A DNA stretch of 64,000 nt from Phytopythium helicoides (GCA_024867545.1 JANFNE010000028.1:558001-622000), one strand, 5' to 3'; shown: positions 44,520 to 55,839, counted from the first letter of the stretch. Notes: generated by a model from the sequence alone, not told the origin. Numbers and translations are program-made.

Positions 44520-45060
44520 AGCACCACCTTCTGGATCAGCTTGATCCATCGTAATAGGTTACATGGTCGCTGTATTGTAGGTTGTGCTTACCGTCTTCAA
44601 TATTCTGCGCTGTTCTGAGTGAAGCACTTAACGAGACCCAAGTTACCTTTACTCCCAGATCAAAGCCGTCTACCCACCCATTCAACTCACAAAATATTTA
44701 CGCCAGCATTGCTGAGCAAGCAACATCCTCGTGATCGTGATCTGAAGCTCCCATCGATAACATTTTTTTTTTCTTTGTTTCCCACTGCCGGTTAGATACT
44801 GACTTCAAGTGACGCCCGATCATAGCTAGAATTAAAACAGAGACTTGCGTGCGGGTAGGCCAATGCCAACAATTCACTGATTATCGCTAAAGTTGTCCTT
44901 GTTCGCATCAACGCACAGATACCGTTATGGCCAGCGCATTCTCGTGCACGTCTTGATCGGCGAGGAGCTGTACGATCTCCACGAGCCCAAATCAACGTGG
45001 CAACACAAATCATCAGTAGCACAGCTTTCAATTCATGGTCACACAACTCAGGCGAAGCCA
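44520..45060. repeat. 3' flank of the kinase-ARM gene, homologous to copy 1 flank
   Basis: No gene is seen. From about 44715 the sequence matches the reverse complement of 5909-6237: AAGCAACATCCTCGTGATCG, a T-rich tract then CTTTG, GCCCGATCATAGCTAGAA, and the segment near 44930-45000 (CTCGTGCACGTCTTGATCGG). It links the kinase-ARM gene with the ANK pseudogene in the same order as in copy 1. Confidence 0.75.
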
Positions 45061-46418
45061 CGCTCTAAGAAGCGTTGAACTGACTCCCAATTGCCTTCAG
45101 CAACAGCCGTCTCCACCGTTGACCACCCGCTATTCACATGCGCGCTAATGCCAGCACCGCAGTGAATGATGTACTTAGCCATATCCAAATGGCCGCTCTT
45201 GTGGCCAAGATCAAGGCCGTCTGTCCATTGTTATCACAGCGTTTATATGAGCACCATACTCAACGAGATATCTAATGATACTTCTTCTTCTGGAAGGCAG
45301 ATAATAGTCGGTGCCCTCCATGTGAGGGACGCTTGGAGCTTTCATCAATACATTCTGTCCAGCATTACAGTGGCATTTACATCAGCGCCATGTTGAACCA
45401 GATACTTGACGGTATCGAGTTGGGCTCTGCTAGATCCCAACATCAACGCCGTCAATCCATCGCGTTCAGCGATGTCGACGTCTGCTCCATGCCCAACAAT
45501 GCATTGGGCAGTTGAAATGTACGAGCTAGAATCTGGAGTAGCATTGGCTACCGTCAATAGTGTACTTGCTTTCCATTGCTCAAGCCACCATCCACATCGG
45601 CACCTTGATCGATGAGATACTGCACGACGTTCAGGTACCCAGCTCCAGCAGAGAAACATAATGCAGTCCACCCCATCGTTATCTGCAGCATTGACGTCTG
45701 CACCATTCTCAACCAGGTATCGGACACCTTCCAAGTTACCGGAATGTGCAGTACTCATCAAAACAGTCCATCCGCTTTCAGAACTCGCGTTCACATCCGC
45801 GACGTGGTCGATGAAATGTCGGATAATCTCAAAGTCACCGCGGAATCCAGCGTAAATGGACGCAGTCCACCCGTCCTTGGTAACGGCGTTCACATCTGCG
45901 CCGTGGTCAACGAGGTATCGAACAGCATCGAATTGGCCAAATTCCAGAGCGTGCATCAGCACCGTCCGCCCAAGCCAGTCCGTGGCATTCACATCTTCCT
46001 CACCGCAGTCAACAAGGTACTAGACGACGTCCATGTGGCCTTGACTCGCTGCTCGGAACAAGGCTGTACGCCCTTCGTCGTAATTCGCGACCTTGACGTG
46101 TGCGCCTTTGTCAATAAGCAACTGAACCGCATCCAAGTGGCCATTGGCTGCAGCCTGCATTAAAGCGGTCAATCCACTGCTGTCGGTGACATTCACATCG
46201 GTGCCTCAGTCAACAAGTTGCTGCACCATCTCCAATTGTCCGTTTTCCGCTGCACGACTCAACACCTCCGCTTCGTCCTCACTGTTGCCATAACCTCCCT
46301 CGTTTTCTTCGCTGACTGTGACGTCGTGGTAGTTTGGACTTCGAGGCCCATCTCTACACGCCTCCGCACTCGATTCTGCCGCAGTCTTCCCCTCCTTCCG
46401 CCGCGGAGACGAGTCCAT
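45061..46418 (-). pseudogene. Ankyrin-repeat pseudogene, module copy 2
   Basis: Minus-strand relative of the intact gene at 4340-5908, start codon at 46418 (MDSSPRRKEGK). In-frame TGA at 46206-46208 replaces the Arg codon of LVDRGADV. An in-frame TAG at 46020-46022 replaces Gln of VQYLV. Further damage: a one-base insertion near 45675 (GATGGGGTGG) and a deletion of about 200 bp near 45580 relative to the intact gene. Ankyrin units such as GWTVLMSTAHSGNLEGVRYL remain readable between lesions. The TGA and TAG are identical in copy 3. It is head to head with the intact ARM gene at 46617. Confidence 0.92.
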
Positions 46419-46616
46419 CAGGACGAAGATGAACACGAAGTGAGTGAGCAAGCCACAAGAAAAGATAATGTGAGCAAACCACAAGAAAATGTGAAAATGA
46501 ACTCGAAGAACCAATGGGTTCACTTTCACGGATGAATGTGTAGCCGTACGGATGAAGGTGTTTGAACCCATCTCACAGACCTGCAGAGACCTGAGCCAGT
46601 TGGGAACCGGAGCGCA
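46419..46616. promoter_or_regulatory. Shared divergent promoter of module copy 2
   Basis: 198 bp between the ANK and ARM start codons. It keeps the CCATTGGTTC (CCAAT) and GTGAA elements of copy 1 and contains an imperfect tandem duplication of about 27 bp (TGAGCAAGCCACAAGAAAA and TGAGCAAACCACAAGAAAA) that copy 3 lacks. Only the ARM side now drives an intact gene. Confidence 0.55.
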
Positions 46617-48752
46617 ATGGAGCAGGCAGCGCGTCCTGCAGCGGACAGAAGCGACCTGTTTCCCCCTCGGGCCTCAAACAACTGCGTCGACGCTCTCCCC
46701 ATTGTCTCCGATGAAGACACAGATGTGAGCGCCTTGGAGTTGGAGAAATCGCTCCCGAGCTCCGAGACGACACCCAGGAGCTCAGTGGACGAGAAGGCAG
46801 AAGTGTCGAGTTTGGAGCTCGGCGATGAAGAGCGAACAGATGTATACCGCATTGCTGGTGCGATTGAGCTGTACAGGATCAGCGACAGGTTAGCGCGAGC
46901 ATCTGTAACCAGGACTCTCACGAAGCTGTCTCGTGACGACGACGTGGACGGTCTGATCAATATGGCGAGCGGCATTTCAAGCCTAGCCACGCTGCTTTGC
47001 AACAACGACAACGACAACAACGACAACGACAACGAAGCAAACGCTGCCGATATTGCGATTGATGTCCTATGCGAGTTGGCGGAAGACAGTGAGTACGCAT
47101 CACTGGCTGCATCATCGCGTACCTTCACCCCTGTCGTTGACAAGCTTCGAAATGGACACCAGTCTGACAAGGAGCAAGCGGCGATATCGATCATGAGGCT
47201 TTCGAGAGTTCCCACGCTGCGTACGCTACTTGTACGTGCCGGAGCCGTTCCACCACTGTTGAACCTCCTCCAAGATCAAGACGACGGACAACAACGCCGA
47301 GCGACTGCTGCGTTGTGGAATCTGGTTCAGACGGAGAGTGGCAAGTCGCTGATTGTTTCATCGGGTGTGTTCGGTCATATCACGCAAATTTTGCAGTTGA
47401 TGATTGAAGATGGTGACATTGCGGACACGGTTGATATCATCTCGTCGGTGCCAATGATGTTCGAACTGATTCGTGAGAACGACGATGCTGTTGGGGATAG
47501 TATAATGGACTTGATGATGGCTTTGGTTAAATTGCGCGGTGACCCGGACTATCAGAAAGGTTTCAAAGACGCAAGAGGTATACCAAGCTTGGTGGAGGTC
47601 ATTGGGTGTGGTCACGGAGCAGCACGACGAAAGGCGGTAGATGTACTGGAGTTGCTTGCCGTCCAAACCAGCGACAGACCTTCCATTTTGTCAGCTGGAG
47701 GTTTACGAGCTCTACTGGCGATGGCCCAAAGTGAGTGTCAAGAAGATGCAATACGAGGTGGTTCAGCACTCACGAACATCGATTGGACGGATGGTCAATG
47801 CGGTTTACCTGTTTCTGCTGCTGATATGGAGGCGTTGGTGACTGTCACAAGTGACGGTAATGACGAGAACAAACTGATGGCGATGACCGTGCTATCGAAG
47901 TTGCTGCTAAAAGAAAAGCCCAACAAGAGGCTTGTCGCAGAAGCTCAGGGCGTTCCTGTCTTGATAAAGATCGCTCGAGATGACCGAGGACCTCATCGAT
48001 TCGCAGCTGTAAAATTGCTGAAGAGTCTTGCACTCGATGAAGATAATGAGAAGGTGATCGCGACTGAGGGAGGGATTCCGGTCTTGGTTGACTTTCTGCG
48101 AGATGGGAGCACAGCAGAAGAAAAGTTGGAAGGCACGCTAGCTGTACATAACGTATCGATCGTCCCTGAGAACAAGGTCATGATTGCGGCGGCTGGTGCG
48201 ATCGAATGCCTTATTCCATTGATGGAAGATAGTAACTGGCGCCAACGCTATGCTGCGACGTGCACGCTGTTCAACATTTGCGGCAACGCGGATAATCGGA
48301 AGACAGTCGTCGCACTAGGTGTAGTTCCAAAGTTGGCGTCATGCTACAGCTGTGATAAAACTCGAGCGAAGGCTCTTTCGCTCCTCAAGCGTCTTGCGAA
48401 GGATGATGGATTGGGTGCTTGGGTCGTGGCAAATGGCGCTTTAGAACCGCTGGTTGAATTAATCAAGAATGCGCGCGGCGATGTAATGGCGTTAGCCCTT
48501 GAGCCATTGGAACTATTAGCTGTGCATTCTGAAAACAAGCCGCTGATTGCATCCGCTGGTGCAGTTCCAGTATTAATCGGTATCGTTGGGGATTCCGACC
48601 TAATAATTGACAAGCGAAAGAAGGCAGCAAACGTTCTCGAGGCACTGATGGAGGATGTAAATACCAAGGCAACAATGGAGTCAAATGGGTGGAAGGAAGC
48701 ATTAGGAAAGTTGCAAAGTGACCCAAAGTTTGCTGACAGTAGCGATTACTGA
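46617..48752 (+). CDS. Armadillo-repeat protein, module copy 2 (intact)
   Basis: Single exon, 711 codons. An acidic N-terminus (residues 1-90) is followed by a continuous ARM/HEAT solenoid, ending KFADSSDY. It is nearly identical to the copy 3 protein (56242-58371) and clearly more diverged from copy 1 (2026-4146). The main length difference among copies is a short Asn/Asp run near residue 140, encoded by AAC/GAC triplet repeats (NDNDNNDNDN here). No catalytic motif is visible. It stays open although its divergent ANK partner is dead, which suggests selection acts on the ARM protein alone. The partner is unknown. Confidence 0.9.
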   Translation: MEQAARPAADRSDLFPPRASNNCVDALPIVSDEDTDVSALELEKSLPSSETTPRSSVDEKAEVSSLELGDEERTDVYRIAGAIELYRISDRLARASVTRTLTKLSRDDDVDGLINMASGISSLATLLCNNDNDNNDNDNEANAADIAIDVLCELAEDSEYASLAASSRTFTPVVDKLRNGHQSDKEQAAISIMRLSRVPTLRTLLVRAGAVPPLLNLLQDQDDGQQRRATAALWNLVQTESGKSLIVSSGVFGHITQILQLMIEDGDIADTVDIISSVPMMFELIRENDDAVGDSIMDLMMALVKLRGDPDYQKGFKDARGIPSLVEVIGCGHGAARRKAVDVLELLAVQTSDRPSILSAGGLRALLAMAQSECQEDAIRGGSALTNIDWTDGQCGLPVSAADMEALVTVTSDGNDENKLMAMTVLSKLLLKEKPNKRLVAEAQGVPVLIKIARDDRGPHRFAAVKLLKSLALDEDNEKVIATEGGIPVLVDFLRDGSTAEEKLEGTLAVHNVSIVPENKVMIAAAGAIECLIPLMEDSNWRQRYAATCTLFNICGNADNRKTVVALGVVPKLASCYSCDKTRAKALSLLKRLAKDDGLGAWVVANGALEPLVELIKNARGDVMALALEPLELLAVHSENKPLIASAGAVPVLIGIVGDSDLIIDKRKKAANVLEALMEDVNTKATMESNGWKEALGKLQSDPKFADSSDY

Positions 48753-49320
48753 CAATACAGCGAGCTCACCATTGTGCATACTCGTACCAATGAGAAAGAT
48801 TACTCAATTGATGTGCCATTCGACAGAATCAATAGACTTCAAGAAGGCATTCCAAAGATTTGCAGACATGAACTCTTCTCACTGTGTAACATCTTACTTG
48901 CCACCTGGGATCGGGTGATCGCGACTGAGGGAGAGATTAAAAGTTGGCATCATGCTACAACTGTAATAAGACTCAAGCGAAGGCACTTTCGTTCGTCAAG
49001 CTTCTCGCAAAAGATGATGAGTTGAGTGTATCAAGGCTTAGCGCTGGTAAAATTGATTAAAAATGCACGCGGCGATGTAATGTCGTTAGTTCTCGAACTG
49101 TTGAAACTATCGGCGCTTTCTGAAAACAAGTCACTGATTGCATCCGCCCAGTCTGTTGCATTCACAAATTCCTCGCCGCGGTCAATAAGGTCTGCAGTAC
49201 CTTCATGTAACCATCTTCTACAAATTGGAGAAGGAGCTTTCTTTCCACAAGCTTGACCTTTTGTCAATGAAGATTTGAGCCACGTCCAAGTGACCACTAT
49301 CGCTCGTGAAAACAAAAGTT
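48753..49320. pseudogene. Chimeric ARM and ANK relics downstream of copy 2
   Basis: The first 150 bp match the copy 3 flank. Near 48915 the sequence jumps to a degenerate copy of the ARM gene 3' part on the plus strand, joined at the shared word GTGATCGCGACTGAGGGAG. Recognisable pieces include the counterpart of CYSCDKTRAKAL and LIKNARGDVMSL (49050-49090). From about 49160 to 49315 an ankyrin fragment lies on the minus strand (DLIDRGEEFVNA). So a further, badly decayed ARM/ANK remnant sits here, not a working gene. Confidence 0.7.
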
Positions 49321-49734
49321 CATGACAGCAGTGACAAGCTCTTTTCTCACAGAAAATATGTCAAGTCTATGGGCAAGATTATTAGCAGATGCTTACGAAG
49401 GATCTCGTAATTGCAGCTAACTTCTCCATTATTCAATGATACGCCACCAACAAAGGTTGGGATTTGGACCCGGCAATTTTACTAATTGTTGAAAGCGTCG
49501 CGGTTTGCTGACTCGGTCGCGGTCTTTGACTCGGGGAGCCGTATGCGCAATGGAAAGAATGGCGACAGTAAATCCGAGAGTGAAGCTGGATTGCAGTTGC
49601 TTGTTGAGATTGCAAACAGCTCTTGCGAACAAGACATAATAGATACACTTGACGCAAAATCTAATGAATATCGAGACTAGGTGTTTATTACTTAAGTATG
49701 TAATTTGTACTCACATGGGTCAACACGGACGGGA
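49321..49734. other. Unassigned stretch before the His-rich gene
   Basis: About 410 bp. A 64-codon plus-strand ORF (49486-49680) with an acidic Lys/Ser segment (KSESEAGLQLLVEI) is present but has no recognisable domain; it may be relic sequence. Nothing else is seen. Confidence 0.35.
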
Positions 49735-51033
49735 TTATGCATTGTTATTGTGTACGTCGAGAGAGCGCAGCCAGCGCTGTGTAGCAATCGTACGCGGTGT
49801 GCTTTTATCTGATCGTTTTTGCCGTTTCTCGACAAAAGCCTGCAATCATCATTAAGATTTCATGTCACTGATCGTATCCAAAAAGGAAAGCAGCTAAATA
49901 CTTACGTTGGCAGCGAGACGGCTCTCTGGCGAAAGAACCTGGTCGAGTGTGCGAATTTTGGAGTGGGAACACGCGACAAGGCCCATGTCAAGTGGCTTCG
50001 GCACGTTGGATCTATGATGGCGGGACTGATGGTTTATCTCGGGTGGGTGATGTCGCCCATGGGGTTCCCTATTTGAGTGGCGTTGGTGGTGATGTCGTGT
50101 ATAATGACGAGAAGGTGAAAGGGACATCGGCACGGATTGCGAATGATCAAAAGGGTGTACTCGTTCTGCTTCCCGTGTGCTATGTGATGAGGTGTGGTGG
50201 CGATCGTTGGGCGATTTTGGTTTTGAGGGCTCGCAAACGTCATGCCAAGCTTGATTGTCATTCCGCATGCTTGCTGATCGAGGATCGGCACTACAAGAAA
50301 GACGAGGCTCTCGCCAGTGATCTTTGTCGGCTTTACGCAACGATGAAGGCGAACTGTGCTTGTGTCTGTTCTTGTTGTCTTTCGTATCAGCGCTTTTATA
50401 GCGATCAAGCTCACTTGTGTGATGATGAACTGGTACTCCATTCTTCTCCCAACGATGGAGACTACTTGACGCCTGATGACGAATAGGTGATGGGCTGTCA
50501 ATGCACATGACGTCTCGTGGAGGTCCCGTCCATCGAGGCGAAATGTCATCGAAGTCAATTCCTCTAGTACGATGAGACCGACTAATTGTGTGGTTACCGT
50601 CGCGATAGTCGTCATCATCCCGACGATACTGGGTAAAGATATGGTGCTCATGGTGAAGACTGTGATGGTCTGGGGTCTTAAATGATGGAGAAACAGCGAA
50701 GCCAGGATGACTTCCGTAACCGCGGGCACTAAGTGGGTGTCCATGTGGAATGTAGGCTGCAGGGTCAATTTCCGTGTGAAGCCGCAATGGAAATCCAGCG
50801 TTTAACGCTGAAGAGGATCCTCCGACGGAGTGGGCGGCGTTGGATGGCATCGACGACGCAATTGAGCGATCCTTGGTGTCGTGAGATGCATATCCTCGCC
50901 GAAGTGGCTGTGATCTCGCAGGTGGCGAGTACATGCCGACGTCATAGTCATATTCCTCGTCACCACGACGTACAATCTTGGCGCGTAAGCGTTCTTGAAT
51001 TAGCGCTTTCAGCGGCGTGGTCATGGCTGGCAT
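49735..51033 (-). CDS. His/Ser/Arg-rich hypothetical protein (two exons)
   Basis: Exon 1 51033-49906 and exon 2 49839-49735 join in phase 0 across a 66-nt intron with a perfect GTAAGT donor and a TTGCAG acceptor (410 residues). The start MPAMTTPLKALIQERL begins a short amphipathic helix followed by RRGDEEYDYD. The middle is low-complexity, rich in His, Ser, Arg and Asp, and probably disordered. The C-terminal exon is basic (EKRQKRSDKSTPRT). No domain is recognised, and there is no signal peptide or membrane segment. The ORF is open further upstream to 51288 but that part looks like leader sequence. Function unknown; a nuclear RNA- or protein-binding role would fit the composition but is a guess. 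Confidence 0.7.
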
Positions 51034-51740
51034 CCGAGTCCTCGGAAGATTGCACGGACTGAGCGATTCTGTCAGAGGCGAGTGGTGGTTGGAGCCCGCG
51101 AGCGAGACGAAAAGTGAGGTTTGCTGTCTCCTCTCGCGTCCAACAAGTCGCACGTGGCGCATATTTAGCGCATGAAGGCTGTTTCTGCAGCTATTTGTGC
51201 TGTGCAGAATCTGAAAATATCCGAGTGGGGTTTCGCAGCAGGCGGAAAAAGTGACGCAACGCGCATGGTGGCGAAACGCCACGTACATCGGTAGGAATAG
51301 AGAGCAAGCACGTCAACACGCGTGCTGGAGCGTGATGTGCGGTCTTGCTCGTGGCTAAGTTTGTCTTGAACCGCATCGACGCTGCAGTCAAAGTCTCAGT
51401 AAGGAGAAAAAGCTCTCTGTCCGTTTTGCGCTGCGAGTATCGAGTGCCGTGTTTGATCGCTGGCAGTATCAATACGAAGGCGACCTATTGACTGGGCTCG
51501 AAACGCGCGCTATTGATAGGCTTCCATGCGGTGATGAACTCGCAATGGGCACTAAGGCAGCCCCGCAAACCCAACCCAGGAAAGAGAAGCTCGCTCGCAG
51601 CAAAACCACCAGCGCGGTCCACCAGTCGCTCGCCGGAAGATACTTTCCAGCATGTAGCCATCCGTCATGGCTCCAGCCGCACCTGTCCAACCGCATACTG
51701 AATCTCCCGGCCCACTCCGCCACCAGCGCTCCACGTCACC

Positions 51741-53484
51741 ATGGCGGCCGAGGCCGACGCCGCGCTGCACGCCTTCGCCTGCGTCATGCTGGCGCTGTAC
51801 CTGGCGCCTGGCGGCTGCTTCCTGCTCTGGCGCCTCGCGCGGTCGCCGCGCGCGCTGCTGACGTCTCGCGGGCTCGCGGCGCACGCGGCGCTGCTGGCGG
51901 TGGCCGCCGCGCTGTTCGCGCACTTTCTGGCGCGGCTGCAGGGCTCTGGCGCCGCCGTGGGCGTGTTCGACCCGTACGAGATCCTGGGCGTGCCCGACTC
52001 GGCGAGCGCGAAGGAAATCCGCCGCGCCTTCCGCTCGCTCGGCCGGCTGCTGCACCCCGACAAGAACCTCGGCGCTGGCGCCAGGGAGGCCGCGGCCAGG
52101 TTCGCGCGCGTGTCCAAGGCCTACGAGGCGCTCACGGACCCCGTGGCCATGGAGAACTACCGCAAGTACGGACACCCCGACGGCCGACAGGCGCTCTCCA
52201 TGCAGCTCGCCTTCTCCTCGGCGCTAGGCGGAGACAGCGGACATGTGCTCGTCGCGATATACTTCCTCGTCGTCATCGGCGGCGTCGCGCTCGTCGTATA
52301 CAAGCTGCACAAGCAGAGCGCCACCAGGGACCGCACGCAGGTGTCCAGGAGGACCATGGCGGCTTCCAGGACGCGCTCAGGGACAAGATGAGCCTCCACG
52401 ACGTCGTAGAGGTGCTGCTCGCAAGCGACGAGATGACCGGCGCCAACAGCACCAACACGCGAGACCAGGAGCTGCGGGAGCTTGCGGCGCAGCGTGCCAA
52501 GGCCCACGACAAGGTCATCAAGAAGATGGAGGCCGCCAAGGCGCTGCCAGGAGACGCGCTCACGCGCATCAAGAAGCACCCGGACCCCGTCGCGCGCGAG
52601 AACATGATCTCGCTCTACTCGTTCCTGCGCCGCGGCAAGCTGCAAGGCGTGCCCAAGCCCGTGTGGGGTGCGTTCAGCTCTATGAAGTGTTGATGATAGT
52701 GCGACTACTCACATGTTGATGTTGCGCTTCTAGTGGATCAACGATTCCCACGCGTGCTGCTCGAGATGCCCTTCCTTGTCGACATCTTTGCCAAGTTGGT
52801 CGCCGAGCAGTCGGTCAAGCGCGCGTACCCGGCGCTCCCGCTGCTCCGGACGCTGTCGCTGCTCCCGGCATTGTCTCAGGGACACCTCGTTGCCGACGAG
52901 AATGCTCTCCGTGAGCAATCTGCTCGGATTGCGACCGCCGCGGCGGTGAGCGGCGAGGACGCAACTGCACCTGGCCTTGAAGTGAGCTCTACTTCACTGG
53001 CTGTGCTGGATGAGCCGAACGTGCAGCCTGGAGACTGGCTGACGCTGCAGTTCAATCTGCGCCGGCGTCACGTGAAGCCTGGCGCGGTGGCTGCGCTTGC
53101 GTCGACCATCTACGATGAGGTCGACAAGGCGTCTCCGTTCCGCAAGGACCATCTCTGGGTTGTCGTCATGGACAAGGGTGGAGGTCGCCTCTACGCCGCC
53201 TGGAAGGCAAGTCCTGCGTCACTGCGTGCTGATGAAAGTTGTCAGACTCTAACCAATCGCTTCCTGCTTAGATCGTGGACTTGAGCGCTGAGGTGGCGCA
53301 GACCAAGGGTTTCCTGGGTCCCGAGTCGCCTGGTACGCACTTGGCTTTGCGTCGTTCGTGTTGACACCACTGCTAATTCGTTTGTCGAGCAGGCAAGTAC
53401 GAGATCGAGGTGCGTGTGGTGAGCATCGCCTACCTGGGCGTCGAGGCGAGCGTCGTCATCCCCCTGGAGGTCGTGGCCAAGTAG
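51741..53484 (+). CDS. SEC63: Sec63-like ER translocation J-domain protein
   Basis: Exons 51741-52688, 52734-53206, 53272-53332 and 53393-53484. Two membrane segments (about residues 10-30 and 48-70) precede a J domain (DPYEILGVPDSASAKEIRRAF, with the HPD motif in LLHPDKN), then a third membrane segment (VLVAIYFLVVIGGVALVVY) and a cytosolic Sec63/Brl-like region ending in a beta domain (YEIEVRVVSIAYLG). This topology is that of Sec63, which recruits BiP to the Sec61 channel in the ER membrane. It is shorter than usual (family about 600-760). The second intron begins GC (AAG|GCAAGT), a GC-AG intron. Near 52340 the frame moves by one base with no possible intron, so there is a sequence error or a lesion. 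Confidence 0.8.
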
Positions 53485-53588
53485 TTCTAGCAGGCTCCCG
53501 TAGACGATCAAGCGCTTCAACGTGACGAGACCTCCTCATTGGCCGTAAACCCGCACTGTTGTTCACCATCCACTGCGAGGCCGCCCCC

Positions 53589-54380
53589 ATGACAAGCATG
53601 GCGCTCGCCCGGCGCGCGGCCGCTGCCTCCCGCCGGTGGCGCGGCCCGCAGCTCCGTGCGGCCAGCAGCAACTCGTCGAGCGGGAGGGAGCCGCCACCGC
53701 CGCTGCCGCGCGTGATCGGAGAGGAGACGGTCTTCCAGAACGCGTGGCTGCGGCTCAAGACCATCCGGTTCCTGGACGCGGGTGGCCGCGAGCGCCGCTG
53801 GACGGGGCTCGAGCGCACCACGACGTACCCGACGGCCCCCGAGGACGAGGAGCGTGCGAGCGCCGCCGGCGACAAGAGCGAGGACGATCGGGGCGCGGCG
53901 GACGACGAGCGCTGCGACGCCGTGGTGGTGTTCCCGTTCCTGACGAGCGCGGGGCAGCCCACGCGCGTGGTGCTCATCCGGCAGTTCCGGCCGCCCGTGG
54001 GCCGCTGGGTGCTCGAGCTGCCCGCGGGGCTCATCGACGCGGGCGAGAGCGCCGAGGACGCGGCGGCACGCGAGCTCAGGGAGGAGACGGGCTTCGAGGC
54101 CTCCCGCGTGCTGCACGTGGGCCCGCCCATGGTGAACGACCAGGGCATCACCAACGGCCGCTGCCGCCTGCTGCTGGTGCAGGTGCGCGCGGAGCAGCAG
54201 CCGGCGCAGCGCGCGCAGCAGCTCGAGGACGACGAGATGATCCAGGTGGTGCTGGCGCCGCTGGACGGGCTGGTGCCGTGGCTGCTGGCGCGCAAGCAGC
54301 GCGAGGGCGACGCCGTGGACGCGCGGCTGTACTCGTACGCGCTGGGCCTGCAGTCGCTGCCCGTGGCGCTGCGCGAGTGA
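53589..54380 (+). CDS. Nudix hydrolase, ADP-ribose pyrophosphatase type
   Basis: Single exon, 263 codons from the ATG at 53589. The N-terminus is rich in Ala/Arg/Ser without acids (MTSMALARRAAAASRRWR), a likely mitochondrial targeting sequence. The catalytic Nudix box is complete at about residues 149-171: G-LIDAG-E-SAEDAAA-RE-L-REE-T-GF. The strand before it (RQFRPPVGRWVLELPAG) is typical of the NUDT5/ADPRibase branch, which cleaves ADP-ribose to AMP and ribose 5-phosphate. It converges on the J-domain gene; the stop codons are about 20 bp apart. Very high third-position GC. Confidence 0.88.
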   Translation: MTSMALARRAAAASRRWRGPQLRAASSNSSSGREPPPPLPRVIGEETVFQNAWLRLKTIRFLDAGGRERRWTGLERTTTYPTAPEDEERASAAGDKSEDDRGAADDERCDAVVVFPFLTSAGQPTRVVLIRQFRPPVGRWVLELPAGLIDAGESAEDAAARELREETGFEASRVLHVGPPMVNDQGITNGRCRLLLVQVRAEQQPAQRAQQLEDDEMIQVVLAPLDGLVPWLLARKQREGDAVDARLYSYALGLQSLPVALRE

Positions 54381-54399
54381 AGCAAACCAATGGATCGTG

Positions 54400-55063
54400 T
54401 TAGCTGATGACGCAGCCGTCCTCGTCCTTCTTGGGCGGCAGCCCCTGCCTCCTGCGCTCCTGCTCCTCCTCGGCCTCCCTGGCCGCCTCCTCCTCGGCCT
54501 GCTTCCGCATCCGCGCCTCCCTGCGCAGGAAGTAGCCCGCCGTCGAGTGCAGCTGGTAGTGCTTCTGCCGCCTGCGCCACCTCCACGTCAGCCCACCGCC
54601 GCCTCTCGCCGCTGCGCGCGCCCACGCACCTCCGGATGCGCTCCTCCTCGCGCTCCAGCCGCTCCTCCACCACGTTCATGCCGTAGTAGCGCGGCGGCAT
54701 CTGCGCGCCCCTGCGCAGCGCCTCCACGCCGTAGTGGTGCGCCAGCCACACCTCCTCGTCGATCCCGTACATGCGCCGCGCGCGCAGGTCCGGCGCTCCC
54801 TGGCGCGCGTACGGGTGCTCGCGCTCGCCCGCCGTGCTGCGCGGACCAAACTCCTGCAGCGGCCGAGACGCGTCGTACTCGCGGCGCCGCGCCGCGTCCG
54901 ACAGCACGGCGTGCGCCTCGCTCACGTGCTTGAAGCGCTCGGCCTTCTGCGCGTCGTTGCCCGTCACGTCCGGGTGCAGCGCCTTGGCCAGCCGAAAGTA
55001 CGCCGCCTTGATCTCCTTGGCGCTCGCAGACCGCGGCACGTTCAGCACGCGGTAGTAGTCCAT
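54400..55063 (-). CDS. Small J-domain (DnaJ-like) protein
   Basis: It begins MDYYRVLNVPRSASAKEIKA and carries a full J domain in residues 1-65 with HPD (LAKALHPDVTGND). A Arg/Glu-rich region follows, with YGIDEEVWLAHHYG and MPPRYYGMN. The likely C-terminus lies in a different frame (KHYQLHSTAGYFLRREARM, then a Glu/Ala/Arg coiled segment and a stop at 54400), so there is a one-base break near 54590. In the uncorrected frame the ORF runs on, antisense through the Nudix gene, which is not credible. Role: Hsp70 co-chaperone, compartment unknown. About 220 residues. Confidence 0.78.
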
Positions 55064-55839
55064 GATGGGTGTGCCGCCGCGGGGGAGGCGGGGATTATGT
55101 TTGGCAGGTGGGGATGCAGACGCTGGTGGAGGGGAGGAGGACGGTGAGAATCCTCACCCGCCATCTCGACGAGGCTCACCGGCTGATCGACTGCGACGAC
55201 GCCGTCCACGCGGTTGAGAGCAGTGGACGACGTAGTGGAGTGCGCTACAGCAATGAGAACCCCAGTCGGGAATCACCTACCTAGTCACCGAGGAGAGTGC
55301 AGTCTCTCTTGATTGCAGCTTGTGTGCGGTCATACATCTCCACTCGAAAGCATCTCAGCTTCGTTGAGCTCCCATTTCAACTTCACTGCATTCACCGGGA
55401 AAGAAGACGGACTCCACGACAACGAAGGGAAGGCACGGTCGTAAAGAAACAGTCCAAACCAGCAAACACAAACCTGATGATCCCACGGGATTGAGGTGAA
55501 TGCTGCAGACCGCCACGGGATCACTGCGTTGATGTGGGCAAGGACAACTTGGAGGCCGATCAGTCAGGTTGAAAATGGCGCAAAACTTTATGTTAGCGAC
55601 GCTAGAAATCTTCCGCTTCACTTCCAGCAAAGATGAGAGACCATTTTCGTTCAGCGCCTCATTGACTAGGGAGGAAAAGAAGGCTTGATACGCACAACTG
55701 AACAGGTTTTGACCTCAGTGGTGGCACTTGCTTCCTCGTCGACTGCACAATGGACGTGCATGCCGCCGAGTTGAATAGTTGGGATTTGAAAGTAGTTGCC
55801 TTGTTGGCCTGATCAGATTTGACAAAAGCGACAAGCTCC
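55064..55839. other. Intergenic region between the J-domain gene and module copy 3
   Basis: About 775 bp with only short ORFs lacking domains. It includes the promoter of the J-domain gene at its left end. The segment 55500-55840 may contain decayed module sequence but I could not place it. Confidence 0.4.

Noticed and set aside
44760..44775. Poly-T tract as a transposon tail
   Set aside because: It is part of the flank shared with copy 1 and has no adjacent element or target-site duplication.
45612..46163. 183-codon plus-strand ORF over the ANK pseudogene
   Set aside because: Antisense of ankyrin repeats; the same shadow appears opposite the intact ANK gene at 4202-5017.
53456..54400. Continuation of the J-domain ORF through the antisense of the Nudix gene
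   Set aside because: The J-protein's plausible C-terminus lies in another frame and ends at 54400; the run-on is Ser/Arg/Pro-rich antisense of a strong Nudix coding sequence.
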